From Litorisediminicola beolgyonensis (GTDB lineage: Bacteria > Pseudomonadota > Alphaproteobacteria > Rhodobacterales > Rhodobacteraceae): a DNA stretch of 64,000 nt. The stretch is from assembly GCF_042679605.1 (NCBI RefSeq), contig NZ_JBHTMU010000015.1:32822-96821 (forward strand), in the 5' to 3' direction. The position numbers were made by a program, and so were the translations under genes. The notes under the pieces were generated by a model, which had not been told where the DNA came from, did no database searches, and saw only the letters and a list, made by a program, of their open reading frames with translations. Positions 49,772 to 58,712 of the stretch are shown here, piece after piece. Each line of letters opens with the position of its first letter. Positions within the stretch are counted from its first letter, which is position 1.

Positions 49772-51169
49772 TCAGAAGCAGAGGATGGCGGCGACTGCGG
49801 TCTGGGTCTCGACGGGGATGCCGTTCAGGATCGGTCGCGCCCGTTCGGTCCCGAGCGGAAACCGCACATCCGCCTTGCCCAGGAATTCGAGGATCGGCCG
49901 GACCGACACCGCGAAATTGAGGTTCTGCGGCAGGGTTCCTGTCTTCTCCAGATAGGCCAGCTCGTCGGCGCGCGAGACGACCATGCCGATCACCTCTCCG
50001 GCGCGATTGAGGACCGGGCCGCCCGAATTGCCGGGCTGGATCGGCGCGCTCAGCATGATCTTGCGCGCCGGGTCGCGCGGACCCGGCATGGCGCTGACAT
50101 TGCCGCTGGTCACCGTCAGGCCCTGTTCGAGGAGCGCGCGATAGGGGAAGCCCAGCGCATAGATCGTCTCGCCCAGAAGCGGCGTCGCGGCGCGGCTGAG
50201 GGGCAGGAACCGTCCGGCCCGCCCGGGGGCGCTGAGGACAGCGAGATCGCGCTCGGGATCGCGGGCGATGAGCTGAAGGTGCGTGCCGTTGTCGAGCTCC
50301 AGCCGCTCGCAGCCATCCACCACATGCGCGGCGGTGACGATATCGGTGGTGTTGACGAAGAAGCCCGAACCGAGCCGCGCCTCGGCGGCGCGCGGGCTCC
50401 CCAGACCCGGCAGCGCGGCCCCGACCTCGGGGGCGGCGTCGAGATAGACGCGCAGGAGGCTGGTCTCGGGCAGCTCCAGCTCGGGCTGGTTGCCGTCCTG
50501 AAGGCTCGCCACGATCAGCTCGCCCCGTCCGGCCTGCCAGGTGTCGTATTGCACCAGCGTCGAGACGTAATAGCCCGCATCCGGCAAGGACCAGAGATGC
50601 GCGACGCGGCCCGATTCAAAGGTGGCGCGGGTGACGAGCGACTGCTCGGTATAGGCGCGGGAATAGGGCGCGGGCGCGCGGTGATGCTCGGCGAGCCAGT
50701 TGTGAAGCTCGAGCGTGCGCGCGGTGTTGGCGAAGAGCGTCCGGACCAGAAGGCTGCCGTCGCGGTTCTCCAGCGTCACATGCGGGTCGGTCTCGGCCCC
50801 GGTCGAGGCCAGGAGCGCGTCGGGCAGAAGCTGGGAGGAGTTGTTGGACGGGAAATAGTAGACCCGCCACTGCGAAACCTCGCGCTCCTTCTCGAACTCG
50901 GTCAGGAGCGGGCGCAGATCGCCGAAGGTGATGGCGCGACCGTCGAGACCCGGGAGCGCCGCCGCGAGCGCGGCCTGTTCCTCGAGACCCCACTCCCCGT
51001 CGAGAGGGCCGCGATAGCTGCCGTCCACGATCAGCGCGGCCTGCAGGAAGCGGATGTCCTCATACCCGAGAAAGCGCGGCTCGAACGGGGCGAGATCGCT
51101 CTGAGCGCTCGCAAGACGCGGAACCAATGCCAGCGCAACCGCCAGCCAGGCGATAACCTTCCCCCACAT
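49772..51169 (-). CDS. secreted trypsin-like serine protease
   Basis: A 465-residue exported protein (signal MWGKVIAWLAVALALVPRLA, SA). Residues about 35-90 resemble a peptidoglycan-binding fold (IRFLQAALIVDGSYRGPLDG). The C-terminal 200 residues are an S1C/trypsin-like protease domain with an intact triad: His in IVTAAHVVDGC, Asp in DPERDLAVLSA and Ser in IQPGNSGGPVLN. There is no PDZ domain, unlike DegP. It probably acts in the periplasm near the cell wall. Confidence 0.9.
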   Translation of the reverse strand: MWGKVIAWLAVALALVPRLASAQSDLAPFEPRFLGYEDIRFLQAALIVDGSYRGPLDGEWGLEEQAALAAALPGLDGRAITFGDLRPLLTEFEKEREVSQWRVYYFPSNNSSQLLPDALLASTGAETDPHVTLENRDGSLLVRTLFANTARTLELHNWLAEHHRAPAPYSRAYTEQSLVTRATFESGRVAHLWSLPDAGYYVSTLVQYDTWQAGRGELIVASLQDGNQPELELPETSLLRVYLDAAPEVGAALPGLGSPRAAEARLGSGFFVNTTDIVTAAHVVDGCERLELDNGTHLQLIARDPERDLAVLSAPGRAGRFLPLSRAATPLLGETIYALGFPYRALLEQGLTVTSGNVSAMPGPRDPARKIMLSAPIQPGNSGGPVLNRAGEVIGMVVSRADELAYLEKTGTLPQNLNFAVSVRPILEFLGKADVRFPLGTERARPILNGIPVETQTAVAAILCF

Positions 51170-51238
51170 GGATCAAGGGTAGCCCGAGAGACCACGTCCG
51201 GCAACATGCGCGTCAGGATAGCGGCGGGGGTTCGCGCG

Positions 51239-51694
51239 TCAGGTGATCGCTTCGAGCCGTTCTTTCGACAGATCGCCCGGCACGATGGTGATCGGGATCG
51301 GGAGCGAGCCGGAGTTCTTGGTCAGCTGCGTCACCAAAGGCCCCGGGCCGCCCTTGCCGGTGCCGGCGCCAAGGACGAGAACGCCGATCTCCTCGTCGTC
51401 GCGCACCTGCGCGATGATCTCGGGGACCGGCTCGCCCTCGCGGATCACCAGTTCGGGATCGACATTCTGCCGGTCCCGCATCCACTTGGCGAAGACCTCG
51501 AAATGCGCCTCGATCCGCTCGCGGGCCTCTTCGCGCATCACGTCGCCGACGCCGATCCAGTGGGTGAACTCGTCCGGCGGAATGACCGACAGGATCGCCA
51601 CGCCACCGCCGGTCTTCGCTGCGCGCATGGCGGCGAAGCGCATCGCGTTCAGGCATTCTCGACTGTCGTCCAACACGACGAGGAACTTGCGCAT
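51239..51694 (-). CDS. universal stress protein (UspA family)
   Basis: A 151-residue Usp with the start RKFLVVLDDSRECLNAMRFA and the ATP-binding pattern G-x2-G-x9-G-S/T region in VLGAGTGKGGPGPLVTQLTK. Usp proteins bind ATP or act as stress signalling scaffolds. It stands between the protease and a membrane-anchored protein on the same strand, 64 bases from the latter, and may share its transcript. Confidence 0.92.
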   Translation of the reverse strand: MRKFLVVLDDSRECLNAMRFAAMRAAKTGGGVAILSVIPPDEFTHWIGVGDVMREEARERIEAHFEVFAKWMRDRQNVDPELVIREGEPVPEIIAQVRDDEEIGVLVLGAGTGKGGPGPLVTQLTKNSGSLPIPITIVPGDLSKERLEAIT

Positions 51695-51758
51695 TCTCGG
51701 AGCCTCCGGTCGGGGCGATCATGGCAGCGCCCCGGAGGACGGGCAAGGGGAAGGGCGA

Positions 51759-52418
51759 TCAGCCGGTGGCAGGGATCAGGAGACCGGGGCGCAGTCTGGA
51801 AATCCGGGTGGCTCCGGCACGGCTGATCGCGAAGACACCCAGCGCCTGGCCGTTTTCCAGAAGCCAGAGCAACCTTCCGGACATCTGCGCCTCGACATCC
51901 TTCAGAATGGCCGAGACGGTGTCCGGATCGGCCCAGTCCTCCTCGAGAGCGGGGGCGAGCCTGCGGCTGGTCCCGCCGATCTCGTAGTGCAATCGCGATG
52001 TGCCGGCGACCGGGTCGACCTCGTCGGCAACGTGGCCGATAGTCGCCTCGACGCCGCCGGCGCGCGCGATGTCCGCGAGCAGCCGTGCATAGCTTCCGGC
52101 CCCGTCGATGCACTCCATATCGATCATGGCCGCGCGGTCGCAGATCGGCCGCTCCTGCGCCGCGTCGGGGATCGAGCCTGCATAGCTCAGAAGCAGCAAC
52201 CTCAGGGGATCGCGCTCGTAGGCATCGGTCCCGAGCGGCAGAGCGTCGGGCGCGATGCCGGGAGACAGCTCCAGACCGGCTGTCTTCAGAAGCGCGATCT
52301 GGGTGTCGAGGGGGACGCTCCTTTGCCACCTGTCCCGCGTCCGGGACAGGTGCCGCTCGTAGAGAAACACCGCGCCCAGAAGTCCGGCCAGAATGGCCAG
52401 AAGGCCGGGAATGCCCAT
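51759..52418 (-). CDS. membrane-anchored protein of unknown function
   Basis: A 219-residue protein with one N-terminal transmembrane helix (IPGLLAILAGLLGAVFLYER) and a soluble domain containing three cysteines within RPICDRAAMIDMECIDGAGS and a following basic region, and ending in a small-strand-rich stretch (LLWLLENGQALGVFAISRAG). I do not recognise the family. The ATG overlaps by one base the aminotransferase stop codon, so it is probably co-expressed with it. Confidence 0.75.
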   Translation of the reverse strand: MGIPGLLAILAGLLGAVFLYERHLSRTRDRWQRSVPLDTQIALLKTAGLELSPGIAPDALPLGTDAYERDPLRLLLLSYAGSIPDAAQERPICDRAAMIDMECIDGAGSYARLLADIARAGGVEATIGHVADEVDPVAGTSRLHYEIGGTSRRLAPALEEDWADPDTVSAILKDVEAQMSGRLLWLLENGQALGVFAISRAGATRISRLRPGLLIPATG

Positions 52419-53278
52419 CAGAGGCTCGCGGCCCAGTCCCAGTAGAGCGACCGCGCGCGCTTGGTCAGGGGGCCGACCTGGTAGGAGATGTCTTCGAACC
52501 CGGTCACCGGCGTCACCTTGTTCATGTTGCCGGAGAGGAAGACCTCGTCCGCCGCCGCGACATCGTCGAAGGTCAGGACGGTCTCGATCACCTCGACGCC
52601 ATCCGCGCGGAGGTTGGCGATATGCCGCGCGCGGGTGATCCCGGCGAGGAAGGTGCCGTTCGCCACCGGGGTCAGGACCGCGCCGTCCTTGGCGATGAAG
52701 ACATTGGCGGTCGCGCTTTCGGCGACATTGCCCATCGCGTCGGCGACGAGCGCATTGCCGAAGCCGCGCGCGCGCACCTCGCGGAGCATCCGCGCGTTGT
52801 TGGGATAGAGGCAGCCCGCCTTCGCATTGACGACGGCGTCCTCCATGACCGGACGGCGAAAGCGCGTGCGGCCGAGCGTGACCGACGCGCCCTCGGGGGC
52901 CATCGGGATTTCCTCGAGGCAGATCGCGAAGCCGGTGCGGCCGGGCTCGGGCACGATGGCGGTCGCGTCGCCGTCGAGACCCCAATACATCGGGCGGATA
53001 TAGACCGCCGCATCGGGGCCGTAGGCCGTGAGGCCTTCTTCGATGATCTCGAGCATCTCGTCGACCGTCCGCGTGGGCGTGATCATCAGCGCCTCCGCCG
53101 AGGCGTTGACCCGCGCGCAGTGACGGTCGAGATCGGGCGACTTGCCCTTCACGAAGCGCGCGCCGTCGAAGACGGTGCTGCCGAGCCAGGCACCGTGATC
53201 GGCGGCGTTCATGATCGGCGCGTCGCCGTCATGCCAGCGGCCCTCGAAATAGGTGCGGATATTGCTGCCGGTCGCCAT
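52418..53278 (-). CDS. ilvE: class IV PLP aminotransferase (branched-chain type)
   Basis: A 286-residue fold-type IV PLP enzyme. The Schiff-base lysine is in DAVVNAKAGCLYPNNARMLR, and the cofactor motif MGNVAESATANVFIAKDG is close to branched-chain aminotransferases. YFEGRWHDGDAPIMNAADHG near the start is typical of the IlvE/BCAT group as found in Rhodobacterales. D-amino-acid transaminase and aminodeoxychorismate lyase share the fold, so the substrate is probable rather than certain. Confidence 0.87.
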   Translation of the reverse strand: MATGSNIRTYFEGRWHDGDAPIMNAADHGAWLGSTVFDGARFVKGKSPDLDRHCARVNASAEALMITPTRTVDEMLEIIEEGLTAYGPDAAVYIRPMYWGLDGDATAIVPEPGRTGFAICLEEIPMAPEGASVTLGRTRFRRPVMEDAVVNAKAGCLYPNNARMLREVRARGFGNALVADAMGNVAESATANVFIAKDGAVLTPVANGTFLAGITRARHIANLRADGVEVIETVLTFDDVAAADEVFLSGNMNKVTPVTGFEDISYQVGPLTKRARSLYWDWAASL

Positions 53279-53336
53279 CGCCTGTCTCCTTCTGCCGCCG
53301 CGACGCTAGGCTCCGAGCGCGGGGAGGTCCAGCCGT

Positions 53337-53822
53337 TCAGGCGGCTTCGCTGAGGAGCCTGGCAAGATCAAGAGGGCCGTTGGTCATCGACAGCGTGCCG
53401 TCCGCATCGCGCGGCCAGTCGTCCTGCGGCCGGTCGCGGTAAAGCTCGATCCCGTTGCCGTCGGGATCGGAGAAATACACCGCCTCCGAGACCCCGTGAT
53501 CCGCCGCGCCCTCGATCTCGACGCCATGGTCGATGGCGCGCTGCAACGCCGCCCCGAGGCTCGCGCGGTCGGGAAAGAGGAAGGCCGTGTGGAAGAGCCC
53601 GGGATGGCGCCGGTCGGCGGGCGGGCGCCCGCGGCTCTCCCAGGTGTTGAGGCCGATATGGTGGTGATAGCCGCCGGCCGAGAGAAACGCCGCCTGCGCG
53701 CCGTAGCGCTGCGTCAGCGACAGCCCGATCACGTCGCGATAGAACGCGATGGAGCGTTCGAGGTCCGAGACCTTGAGGTGGACATGGCCGATCGTCATCT
53801 CGGCGGGTGCGTGCTGGGACAT
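53337..53822 (-). CDS. VOC-family dioxygenase-like protein
   Basis: A 161-residue vicinal oxygen chelate protein of the catechol 2,3-dioxygenase/glyoxalase group: MTIGHVHLKVSDLERSIAFY with the first metal His, FHTAFLFPDRASLG with the second, and DPDGNGIELYRDRP with the Glu. All three ligands are present, so it can bind a metal. The YHHHIGLNTW segment is characteristic of CatE-like members. The substrate is unknown. Confidence 0.9.
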   Translation of the reverse strand: MSQHAPAEMTIGHVHLKVSDLERSIAFYRDVIGLSLTQRYGAQAAFLSAGGYHHHIGLNTWESRGRPPADRRHPGLFHTAFLFPDRASLGAALQRAIDHGVEIEGAADHGVSEAVYFSDPDGNGIELYRDRPQDDWPRDADGTLSMTNGPLDLARLLSEAA

Positions 53823-53920
53823 GGTCCTTACTCCGGTAAATCCACTCTCCGAAATAGGCCCGATTTCTTTGTGCGGAAACAGACAGGAGTGCAGAGGGCC
53901 TGTGCGCGGACGGCCCGATC

Positions 53921-55117
53921 TCAGCGGTGCAAGGTGCGAAGCTGCGCGCAGGCGGCCCGGGCGTCCTTGATCCGGTTGCGGTCGAGAAACCCGCCGATCC
54001 GGTCGAGCGCCGCGCCGGTTGCGCGCGGATCGAGACAAGGCGCGCCGCCCTCGGGCCGCTCGGCCACGAGATAGGTTCCGGGCCGGTGCTCGCAGGCGAA
54101 ATGCCGGGCGATCTGCGCCGCGTCCCGGCCGAAATCGTAGCTCATGCCGCCGTCCGAGATCGCCCGGTCGATGACGCTGAGTGTCAGGAAATAGCCCGCG
54201 ATGGCGCCGTCCGACCCGTCGGGCGCGGCAGAGAAGAGGCGCAGCGTGTCGCCCAGGTCAGGATCGACGAGATGCGCGGCCACAGCGGCGATCCGTCCGC
54301 CGCGTTCCAGCCAGGCAAGGCTGAGCCTGTCCGTCGCGGCGGCGGTCTCAAGCGAGGGGCGATAGCGCGTCCAGCGCTCGCGCGTGCCGGGCGGGCAGGC
54401 CGCATCGAAGAACTCGAGGAAGTCTGGCTCGATCGTGTCGAGCGCATCGCCGCGTTCCGCGTGGGCCGAGAACACCCGGCCGTTGGAGCGCCGCCACGCC
54501 GCGTATTGCCGCGCGAGACCCCGGTCCGGAAGCGCGCCGAGAAAGGTCTCGAGCCGCTCGGGCAGGGGGATCAGGGCCGCGGCAAGCTTGTCGCTCTGGT
54601 CCCCGGGATCGCGGTAGCCGCGCCAGGCGACCTCGATCCCTTCGCCCTCGAGCGCGGCTCCAAAGGATCGCGCGCGCGGCTCCGGGCCGAAATAGAGAAG
54701 CGAAAGCCGTGCCCAGGGGCGCGCCGCAAGCGCGGAGGCGAGGGCGTCGAGCACGTCGTCTTCGCGCGTCGGATCGCAAAGAAGCCCGCTATAGGGGCTC
54801 ATCGACAGCCGACCGCCCGCCTCGAACTGGGTCTCGAAGCGGCGACGGCTGCGGCTCCAGTGTAGGCGCTGCTTCAGGGGCAGAAGACCGATCAGCGTTC
54901 CTTGGGCGTCGCGCACCGCAAGCACGAAACCGCGCTCGGGTCGGGCGGCGAAGCTCGCCCGGATCCAGGCATGCGACAGGCAGGCATTGGCATCGGGATC
55001 GCGGCGGAAGAGCCGGTCCCAGTCAGTCTCCAGCGCATCGAGGGCGGCGAGGCTCTTGACGCTCTGGACCTCGAGCGCGGTGTCGGTGGGAAGGGGCGGC
55101 AGGTCGTGCTTGGTCAC
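53921..55117 (-). CDS. GNAT-fold acyltransferase (BioF2/CelD-like)
   Basis: A 398-residue protein with the double-GNAT architecture of the BioF2-like (FemAB-related) family: ALDALETDWDRLFRRDPDAN at the start, LSHAWIRASFAARPERGFVL next, and MSYDFGRDAAQIARHFACEH near the end. Relatives act in exopolysaccharide and cell-surface modification. It lies 30 bases after the kinase-fold gene on the same strand, so the two are likely one transcript and may modify the same substrate. Confidence 0.8.
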   Translation of the reverse strand: MTKHDLPPLPTDTALEVQSVKSLAALDALETDWDRLFRRDPDANACLSHAWIRASFAARPERGFVLAVRDAQGTLIGLLPLKQRLHWSRSRRRFETQFEAGGRLSMSPYSGLLCDPTREDDVLDALASALAARPWARLSLLYFGPEPRARSFGAALEGEGIEVAWRGYRDPGDQSDKLAAALIPLPERLETFLGALPDRGLARQYAAWRRSNGRVFSAHAERGDALDTIEPDFLEFFDAACPPGTRERWTRYRPSLETAAATDRLSLAWLERGGRIAAVAAHLVDPDLGDTLRLFSAAPDGSDGAIAGYFLTLSVIDRAISDGGMSYDFGRDAAQIARHFACEHRPGTYLVAERPEGGAPCLDPRATGAALDRIGGFLDRNRIKDARAACAQLRTLHR

Positions 55118-55147
55118 GGAAGGGGCGTCCTTGGGGGCAACGGGGGA

Positions 55148-56161
55148 TCAGGCGGCGTCGGCGATGATGCGGTTGAAGACGCGCTCGGCATCCTCGAAAT
55201 CGCGCCCGATCGCCTGGGTGAGGGGATGGCGCGCGGCGAAATGGGCCCCGGCGCGGCAGAGATGGGCGGCGAACTCGGGATGCACGCCCGCGTCGTCGTA
55301 TTTCCGCACCCGCGACTTCGAGAGCCACCCGCGCGCGGCGGCTTCCTTCACGATCAGCTTGAAGCGCTGGACGCAGTGCAGCGTGGTGTAGATCGCGAGA
55401 TAGTCGAACCAGTCGTCGCGGTCGTGCCCGCAGGTCGGATCGAAACTGTCCTGCAGGATCTCGTCCATGTCCGCGGGCGACAGCGGCCAGGCCTCGTCGC
55501 CCAGGAGCCAGGCGAAATCCTCGGCGCCGTGGCGCACCCCGGCATATTCGAAATCGAACCAGCGCAGCCGGTCGTCGGGGCCGAGCGCGGCATTGCCCGA
55601 GCGGCAATCCCATTTGACGAACTGGCGCGGCGCGACCGCAAGCGCCTCGGTCAGCGCGGCAAGATCGACGCCCTGGTGGCGGGCTTCAGAATAGGGCGCG
55701 AGCGCGGCGCAGGCGGTGCCGAGATTGTCGATCCATTCGGCGGTGACGCCCAGATGCGGCATCTCGGTCTCGAGCCCGATCTGGCGGGCGGCGGCATGAA
55801 TGCGATGGATGCCGATCACCGCCTCTTCGGCCAATGCCCGGCGGCGGGTGCGCGAGACGCGGGCGATTTCCTGGTTGAGGCGGCGGTCGCCGAGATCGGA
55901 CTGGAAGATGGTCTCGCCCACGATGCCGAGGCACTCCGGCACCACGTCGCAGATCGGCGCCAGCCGGTGCAGCACATAGGCTTCGAGATGGGCGCGCCGG
56001 AAGTTCGGACGATGGGTGGCGATGACGGAGCGATCCGGGAAATGCAGCCGGCAGCTCGACCGGCCCTCGCCGCCCGGCGTGTCGACGCGGATCACCGGTG
56101 CGCCGAAATGGGCCTCGGCCGTGGCGGTGATGGCGGCAAGGCGGTCGGAGCGTTTGGACAT
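55148..56161 (-). CDS. aminoglycoside-phosphotransferase-fold kinase
   Basis: A 337-residue protein with APH-type kinase features: a catalytic loop FVKWDCRSGNAALGPDDRLR in which the Asp and Asn of the D-x4-N pattern are kept while the usual preceding His is replaced, and a metal motif WFDFEYAGVRHG in place of DFD/DWE. The N-terminal ATP-binding lobe (SSCRLHFPDRSVIATHRPNF) lacks an obvious glycine loop. It probably phosphorylates a small molecule; antibiotic resistance is not implied. The start at 56161 (MSKRSDRLAAITATAEAHFG) follows AGGGAACC. Confidence 0.8.
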   Translation of the reverse strand: MSKRSDRLAAITATAEAHFGAPVIRVDTPGGEGRSSCRLHFPDRSVIATHRPNFRRAHLEAYVLHRLAPICDVVPECLGIVGETIFQSDLGDRRLNQEIARVSRTRRRALAEEAVIGIHRIHAAARQIGLETEMPHLGVTAEWIDNLGTACAALAPYSEARHQGVDLAALTEALAVAPRQFVKWDCRSGNAALGPDDRLRWFDFEYAGVRHGAEDFAWLLGDEAWPLSPADMDEILQDSFDPTCGHDRDDWFDYLAIYTTLHCVQRFKLIVKEAAARGWLSKSRVRKYDDAGVHPEFAAHLCRAGAHFAARHPLTQAIGRDFEDAERVFNRIIADAA

Positions 56162-56256
56162 GGCGCAGGTTCCCTTTCGCGTGCCCGCAACCGGGGCTCG
56201 GGCGATGCTCGCAGGGAAATCGGGCATTTCTTCGGTGCGAAGCTGCCCTTCATGCG

Positions 56257-56284
56257 AAAAAAGGCCCGGCTGGAGGCCGGGCCT
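56257..56284 (-). terminator. intrinsic terminator of the repeat-protein gene
   Basis: On the minus strand AGGCCCGGC and GCCGGGCCT form a perfect stem around a 5-base loop, followed by six T residues. It makes the repeat-protein gene monocistronic. Confidence 0.9.
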
Positions 56285-56308
56285 GTGTGCAATCGTTACG
56301 GGCAGAGA

Positions 56309-57265
56309 TCAGAGGATGTTGAGGTCGGGGTCGATCTCGATCTCGTCCAGTTCCTCGGGGTCGAGCTCTTCGGAGGCGTCCTTGGTGAAGAGATCGCAGA
56401 ACGGATCGTCCTCGGCCTCGTCGTCGAGATGCGGGACATAGTCCGGCAGGCAGGAGGTGCCGAAGTCGAACTTCGCCGACCAGCTGCAGCCCGACCCGGT
56501 CGTCGCGCCGGAGCCCTTGGTGCCACCAGAAGCGGACCCCTTGGTGCCGCAGGAGCCGGAGCCCTTGGTGCCGCCGCTGCCGGAACCCTTGGTGCCGCCG
56601 GAGCCGGAGCCCTTGGTGCCACCCGAGCCGGAGCCCTTGGTGCCGCCGGAGCCAGAGCCCCTGGTGCCGCCGGTGCCGGAGCCCCTGGTGCCGCCGGTGC
56701 CGGACCCCTTGGTGCCGCCGGTGCCGGGCACGCAGTCGTCGCCATCCTCGATGAACTGGTCCAGCGCGACCTTCGGCGGCTGGCCGGCGCCGTTCGAGCC
56801 GATCACCTGGAGATCGTCGACGGTGTAGAACCGGCTGCCGGTATCCTCGGGTTCGATGATCCGGTCGACGCCGTTGAAATGCCCGACGCCCACCGGTTTC
56901 ATGTCCGCTGACCAGAACTCGACGCTGCCGGAGAAGGTGCCGTCTGCTGCCGTGGTGACGTTCAGGACCTTGACCGCACCGGCATTACTGAGGTCGAGCA
57001 CGGTTTCGCTCGAGGCGGATGCGTTACCGCCGGACGTATCGCCGTGGCAGGCGGTGTCCTGCGAGATCTCGGCCATCTTGGGCGCAAGAAACTTGGCATA
57101 CCAGTTTTCGAACGAGCGGCCTTCGACGCCGCCATTGTGATAGGACTTGGTGCTGCTTGCCGAGCTGTGATCGCTGCCGCCCGTGCCACCGGAGCCGTGG
57201 CCGCGGGTCCCGCGGGAGTCCTTGCCGCGATGCTTTCCAAAACCTCTGAACCAATGAAATCCCAT
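56309..57265 (-). CDS. Gly-rich tandem-repeat protein, possibly secreted, function unknown
   Basis: A 318-residue protein in four parts: a basic Gly/His/Arg-rich start (FGKHRGKDSRGTRGHGSGGT), a folded-looking middle domain (residues about 45-175) with FSGSVEFWSADMKPVGVGHF, nine near-identical 8-residue repeats of the type S/T-G-G-T-K/R-G-S-G (residues 181-253), and a very acidic end (ASEELDPEELDEIEIDPDLN) finishing with Ile-Leu. Six cysteines are spread along it and there is no N-terminal signal peptide. The acidic tail with a hydrophobic end is reminiscent of type I secretion signals, which is inference. ATG at 57265; an upstream start would run through a hairpin. Confidence 0.78.
   Translation of the reverse strand: MGFHWFRGFGKHRGKDSRGTRGHGSGGTGGSDHSSASSTKSYHNGGVEGRSFENWYAKFLAPKMAEISQDTACHGDTSGGNASASSETVLDLSNAGAVKVLNVTTAADGTFSGSVEFWSADMKPVGVGHFNGVDRIIEPEDTGSRFYTVDDLQVIGSNGAGQPPKVALDQFIEDGDDCVPGTGGTKGSGTGGTRGSGTGGTRGSGSGGTKGSGSGGTKGSGSGGTKGSGSGGTKGSGSCGTKGSASGGTKGSGATTGSGCSWSAKFDFGTSCLPDYVPHLDDEAEDDPFCDLFTKDASEELDPEELDEIEIDPDLNIL
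56507..56725 (-). repeat. tandem 24-bp coding repeats (about nine units)
   Basis: On the plus strand the unit reads close to GAGCCCTTGGTGCCGCCGGA plus GCCG and recurs in frame about nine times with few substitutions, encoding the 8-residue Gly/Thr/Lys/Ser repeat. Such near-identical units can gain or lose copies by slippage without breaking the frame. Confidence 0.85.
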
Positions 57266-57553
57266 GGCACTATCCCTCAAAACGAAACGCCACCTGCGAC
57301 GTTCTTGTCGGCCCGGAGGATGCTCGGATGCATCTCCGGGCCGCGACGGTGCCCCCGCCACTTCCCTACCTCAATTCGCCATGTTTCCGCCTGAATTCGG
57401 CATTTGCGCCCGAATTGACCGGCGATTGTCGCCGCGGTCTGGCGAGTGGGGCGTCTCCGAAAAGATTGTCGCTGGTCCGGCGCCGAGGTCCGCGCAGGGC
57501 TCTGCCACATTCCTGCCGAATCACCGGCCTTCGATGCGATTCGCCACGAGGTG
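57266..57553 (-). promoter_or_regulatory. upstream region of the repeat-protein gene with a 5' hairpin
   Basis: No gene is visible. CGGCCCGGAG (57309-57318) and CTCCGGGCCG (57334-57343) are perfect complements enclosing 15 bases, 44 bases upstream of the start codon on the minus strand, so the transcript would carry a strong hairpin in its leader. Further upstream (57370-57420) the motif GAATT or AATTC occurs three times. Promoter hexamers are not clear. Confidence 0.45.
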
Positions 57554-57581
57554 AAAAAGCCCCGCCGAGACCGGCGGGGCT
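57554..57581 (-). terminator. intrinsic terminator of trpS
   Basis: On the minus strand AGCCCCGCC and GGCGGGGCT pair around a 6-base loop and are followed by five T residues, 28 bases past the trpS stop codon. Confidence 0.92.
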
Positions 57582-57608
57582 CTCAGGGAACCGGGGATGT
57601 GGCGCGGC

Positions 57609-58640
57609 TCAGCGCACCATGCCGACGATTTCGTAGGTGCGCTCCAGAATCGGACTGGCGATGGCGCGGGCGCGTTCGGCGCCGCGGCGCAGGATCGCGT
57701 CTATCTCGTCCGGCTCCTGCATCAGCCGCGCCATCTCGGTAGAGATCGGGGTCAGCTTCTCGACCGCCATCTCGGTCAGGATCGGCTTGAACTCGGAGAA
57801 CTGCTTGCCGCCCATTTCGGCGAGCACCGCGTCGACGCTCTGATCGGAGAGCGCGGCGTAGATGTTGACGAGGTTGCGCGCCTCGGGCCGCTCGGCAAGA
57901 CCGGCGGCCTCGGAAGGCAGGGGCTCGGGGTCGGTCTTGGCCTTGCGGAATTTCTGCGCGATGGCGTCGGCGTCGTCGGTCATGTTGATCCGGCTCGCAT
58001 CGGAAGGGTCGCTCTTCGACATCTTCTTCGAGCCGTCCCGGAGCGACATGACGCGCGTCGCCGCCCCTTCGATCACCGGCTCGGTGATCGGGAAGAAATC
58101 GACGCCGTAATCGTGGTTGAACTTCGTCGCGATGTCGCGCGTCAGCTCGATATGCTGCTTCTGGTCCTCGCCGACCGGCACATGGGTCGCGTGGTAGACG
58201 AGGATGTCGGCGGCCATCAGCGCGGGGTATCCGAAGAGCCCGAGCGAGGCGTTCTCGGCGTTCTTCCCGGCCTTGTCCTTGAACTGCGTCATCCGCTTCA
58301 TCCAGCCCATCCGGGCCACGCAGTTGAAGATCCACGCGAGTTGCGCGTGCTCGGCGACTTGGCTCTGGTTGAAGAGGACCGAGCGCTCGGGGTCGATACC
58401 GGAGGCGATGAACCCGGCGCAGAGCTCGCGCGTCGCGTGACGCAGCCTCTCGGGGTCCTGCCAGACCGTGATCGCGTGCAGATCGACCATGCAGTAGATC
58501 GTCTCGACGCCGTTTTCCTGGGTCTCGACGAAGCGCTTCAGCGCGCCGAGGTAATTGCCGAGCGTCAGCCCGCCCGAGGGTTGAATCCCGGAAAAGACGC
58601 GGGGCGCGAAGGCGGGAGAGGTTTGGACCCCCTCGGACAT
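57609..58640 (-). CDS. trpS: tryptophanyl-tRNA synthetase
   Basis: A class I aminoacyl-tRNA synthetase of 343 residues. [20 protein letters not shown] contains the HIGH-equivalent (TLGN), and the KMSKS loop is [16 protein letters not shown]. Length and motifs match bacterial TrpS. It is divergent from the rhomboid-like gene and ends in an intrinsic terminator. In relatives it often directly follows murJ; here two genes separate them. Confidence 0.98.
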   Translation of the reverse strand: MSEGVQTSPAFAPRVFSGIQPSGGLTLGNYLGALKRFVETQENGVETIYCMVDLHAITVWQDPERLRHATRELCAGFIASGIDPERSVLFNQSQVAEHAQLAWIFNCVARMGWMKRMTQFKDKAGKNAENASLGLFGYPALMAADILVYHATHVPVGEDQKQHIELTRDIATKFNHDYGVDFFPITEPVIEGAATRVMSLRDGSKKMSKSDPSDASRINMTDDADAIAQKFRKAKTDPEPLPSEAAGLAERPEARNLVNIYAALSDQSVDAVLAEMGGKQFSEFKPILTEMAVEKLTPISTEMARLMQEPDEIDAILRRGAERARAIASPILERTYEIVGMVR

Positions 58641-58712
58641 GGCTGTTCTCCGTCTGGCAAATGGGCTCGGGCTGGCTTACCCATGGCCCCGGACAGCGTC
58701 AAGCGAGGGGCC

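Noticed and set aside
49772..51169. DegP/HtrA annotation for the trypsin-like protease
   Set aside because: The catalytic triad fits the superfamily, but no PDZ domain is present and the N-terminal part is a different domain, so the name would overstate the match.
56507..56725. Possible CRISPR-like array
   Set aside because: The units are contiguous 24-mers without spacers and stay in frame within a gene, so this is a coding tandem repeat.
56457..56828. Plus-strand frame with repeated PEPLVPP units opposite the Gly-rich repeat gene
   Set aside because: The repeats are the complement of the 24-bp units of the minus-strand gene. Ribosome-binding site, terminator and non-repeat domains all support the minus strand.
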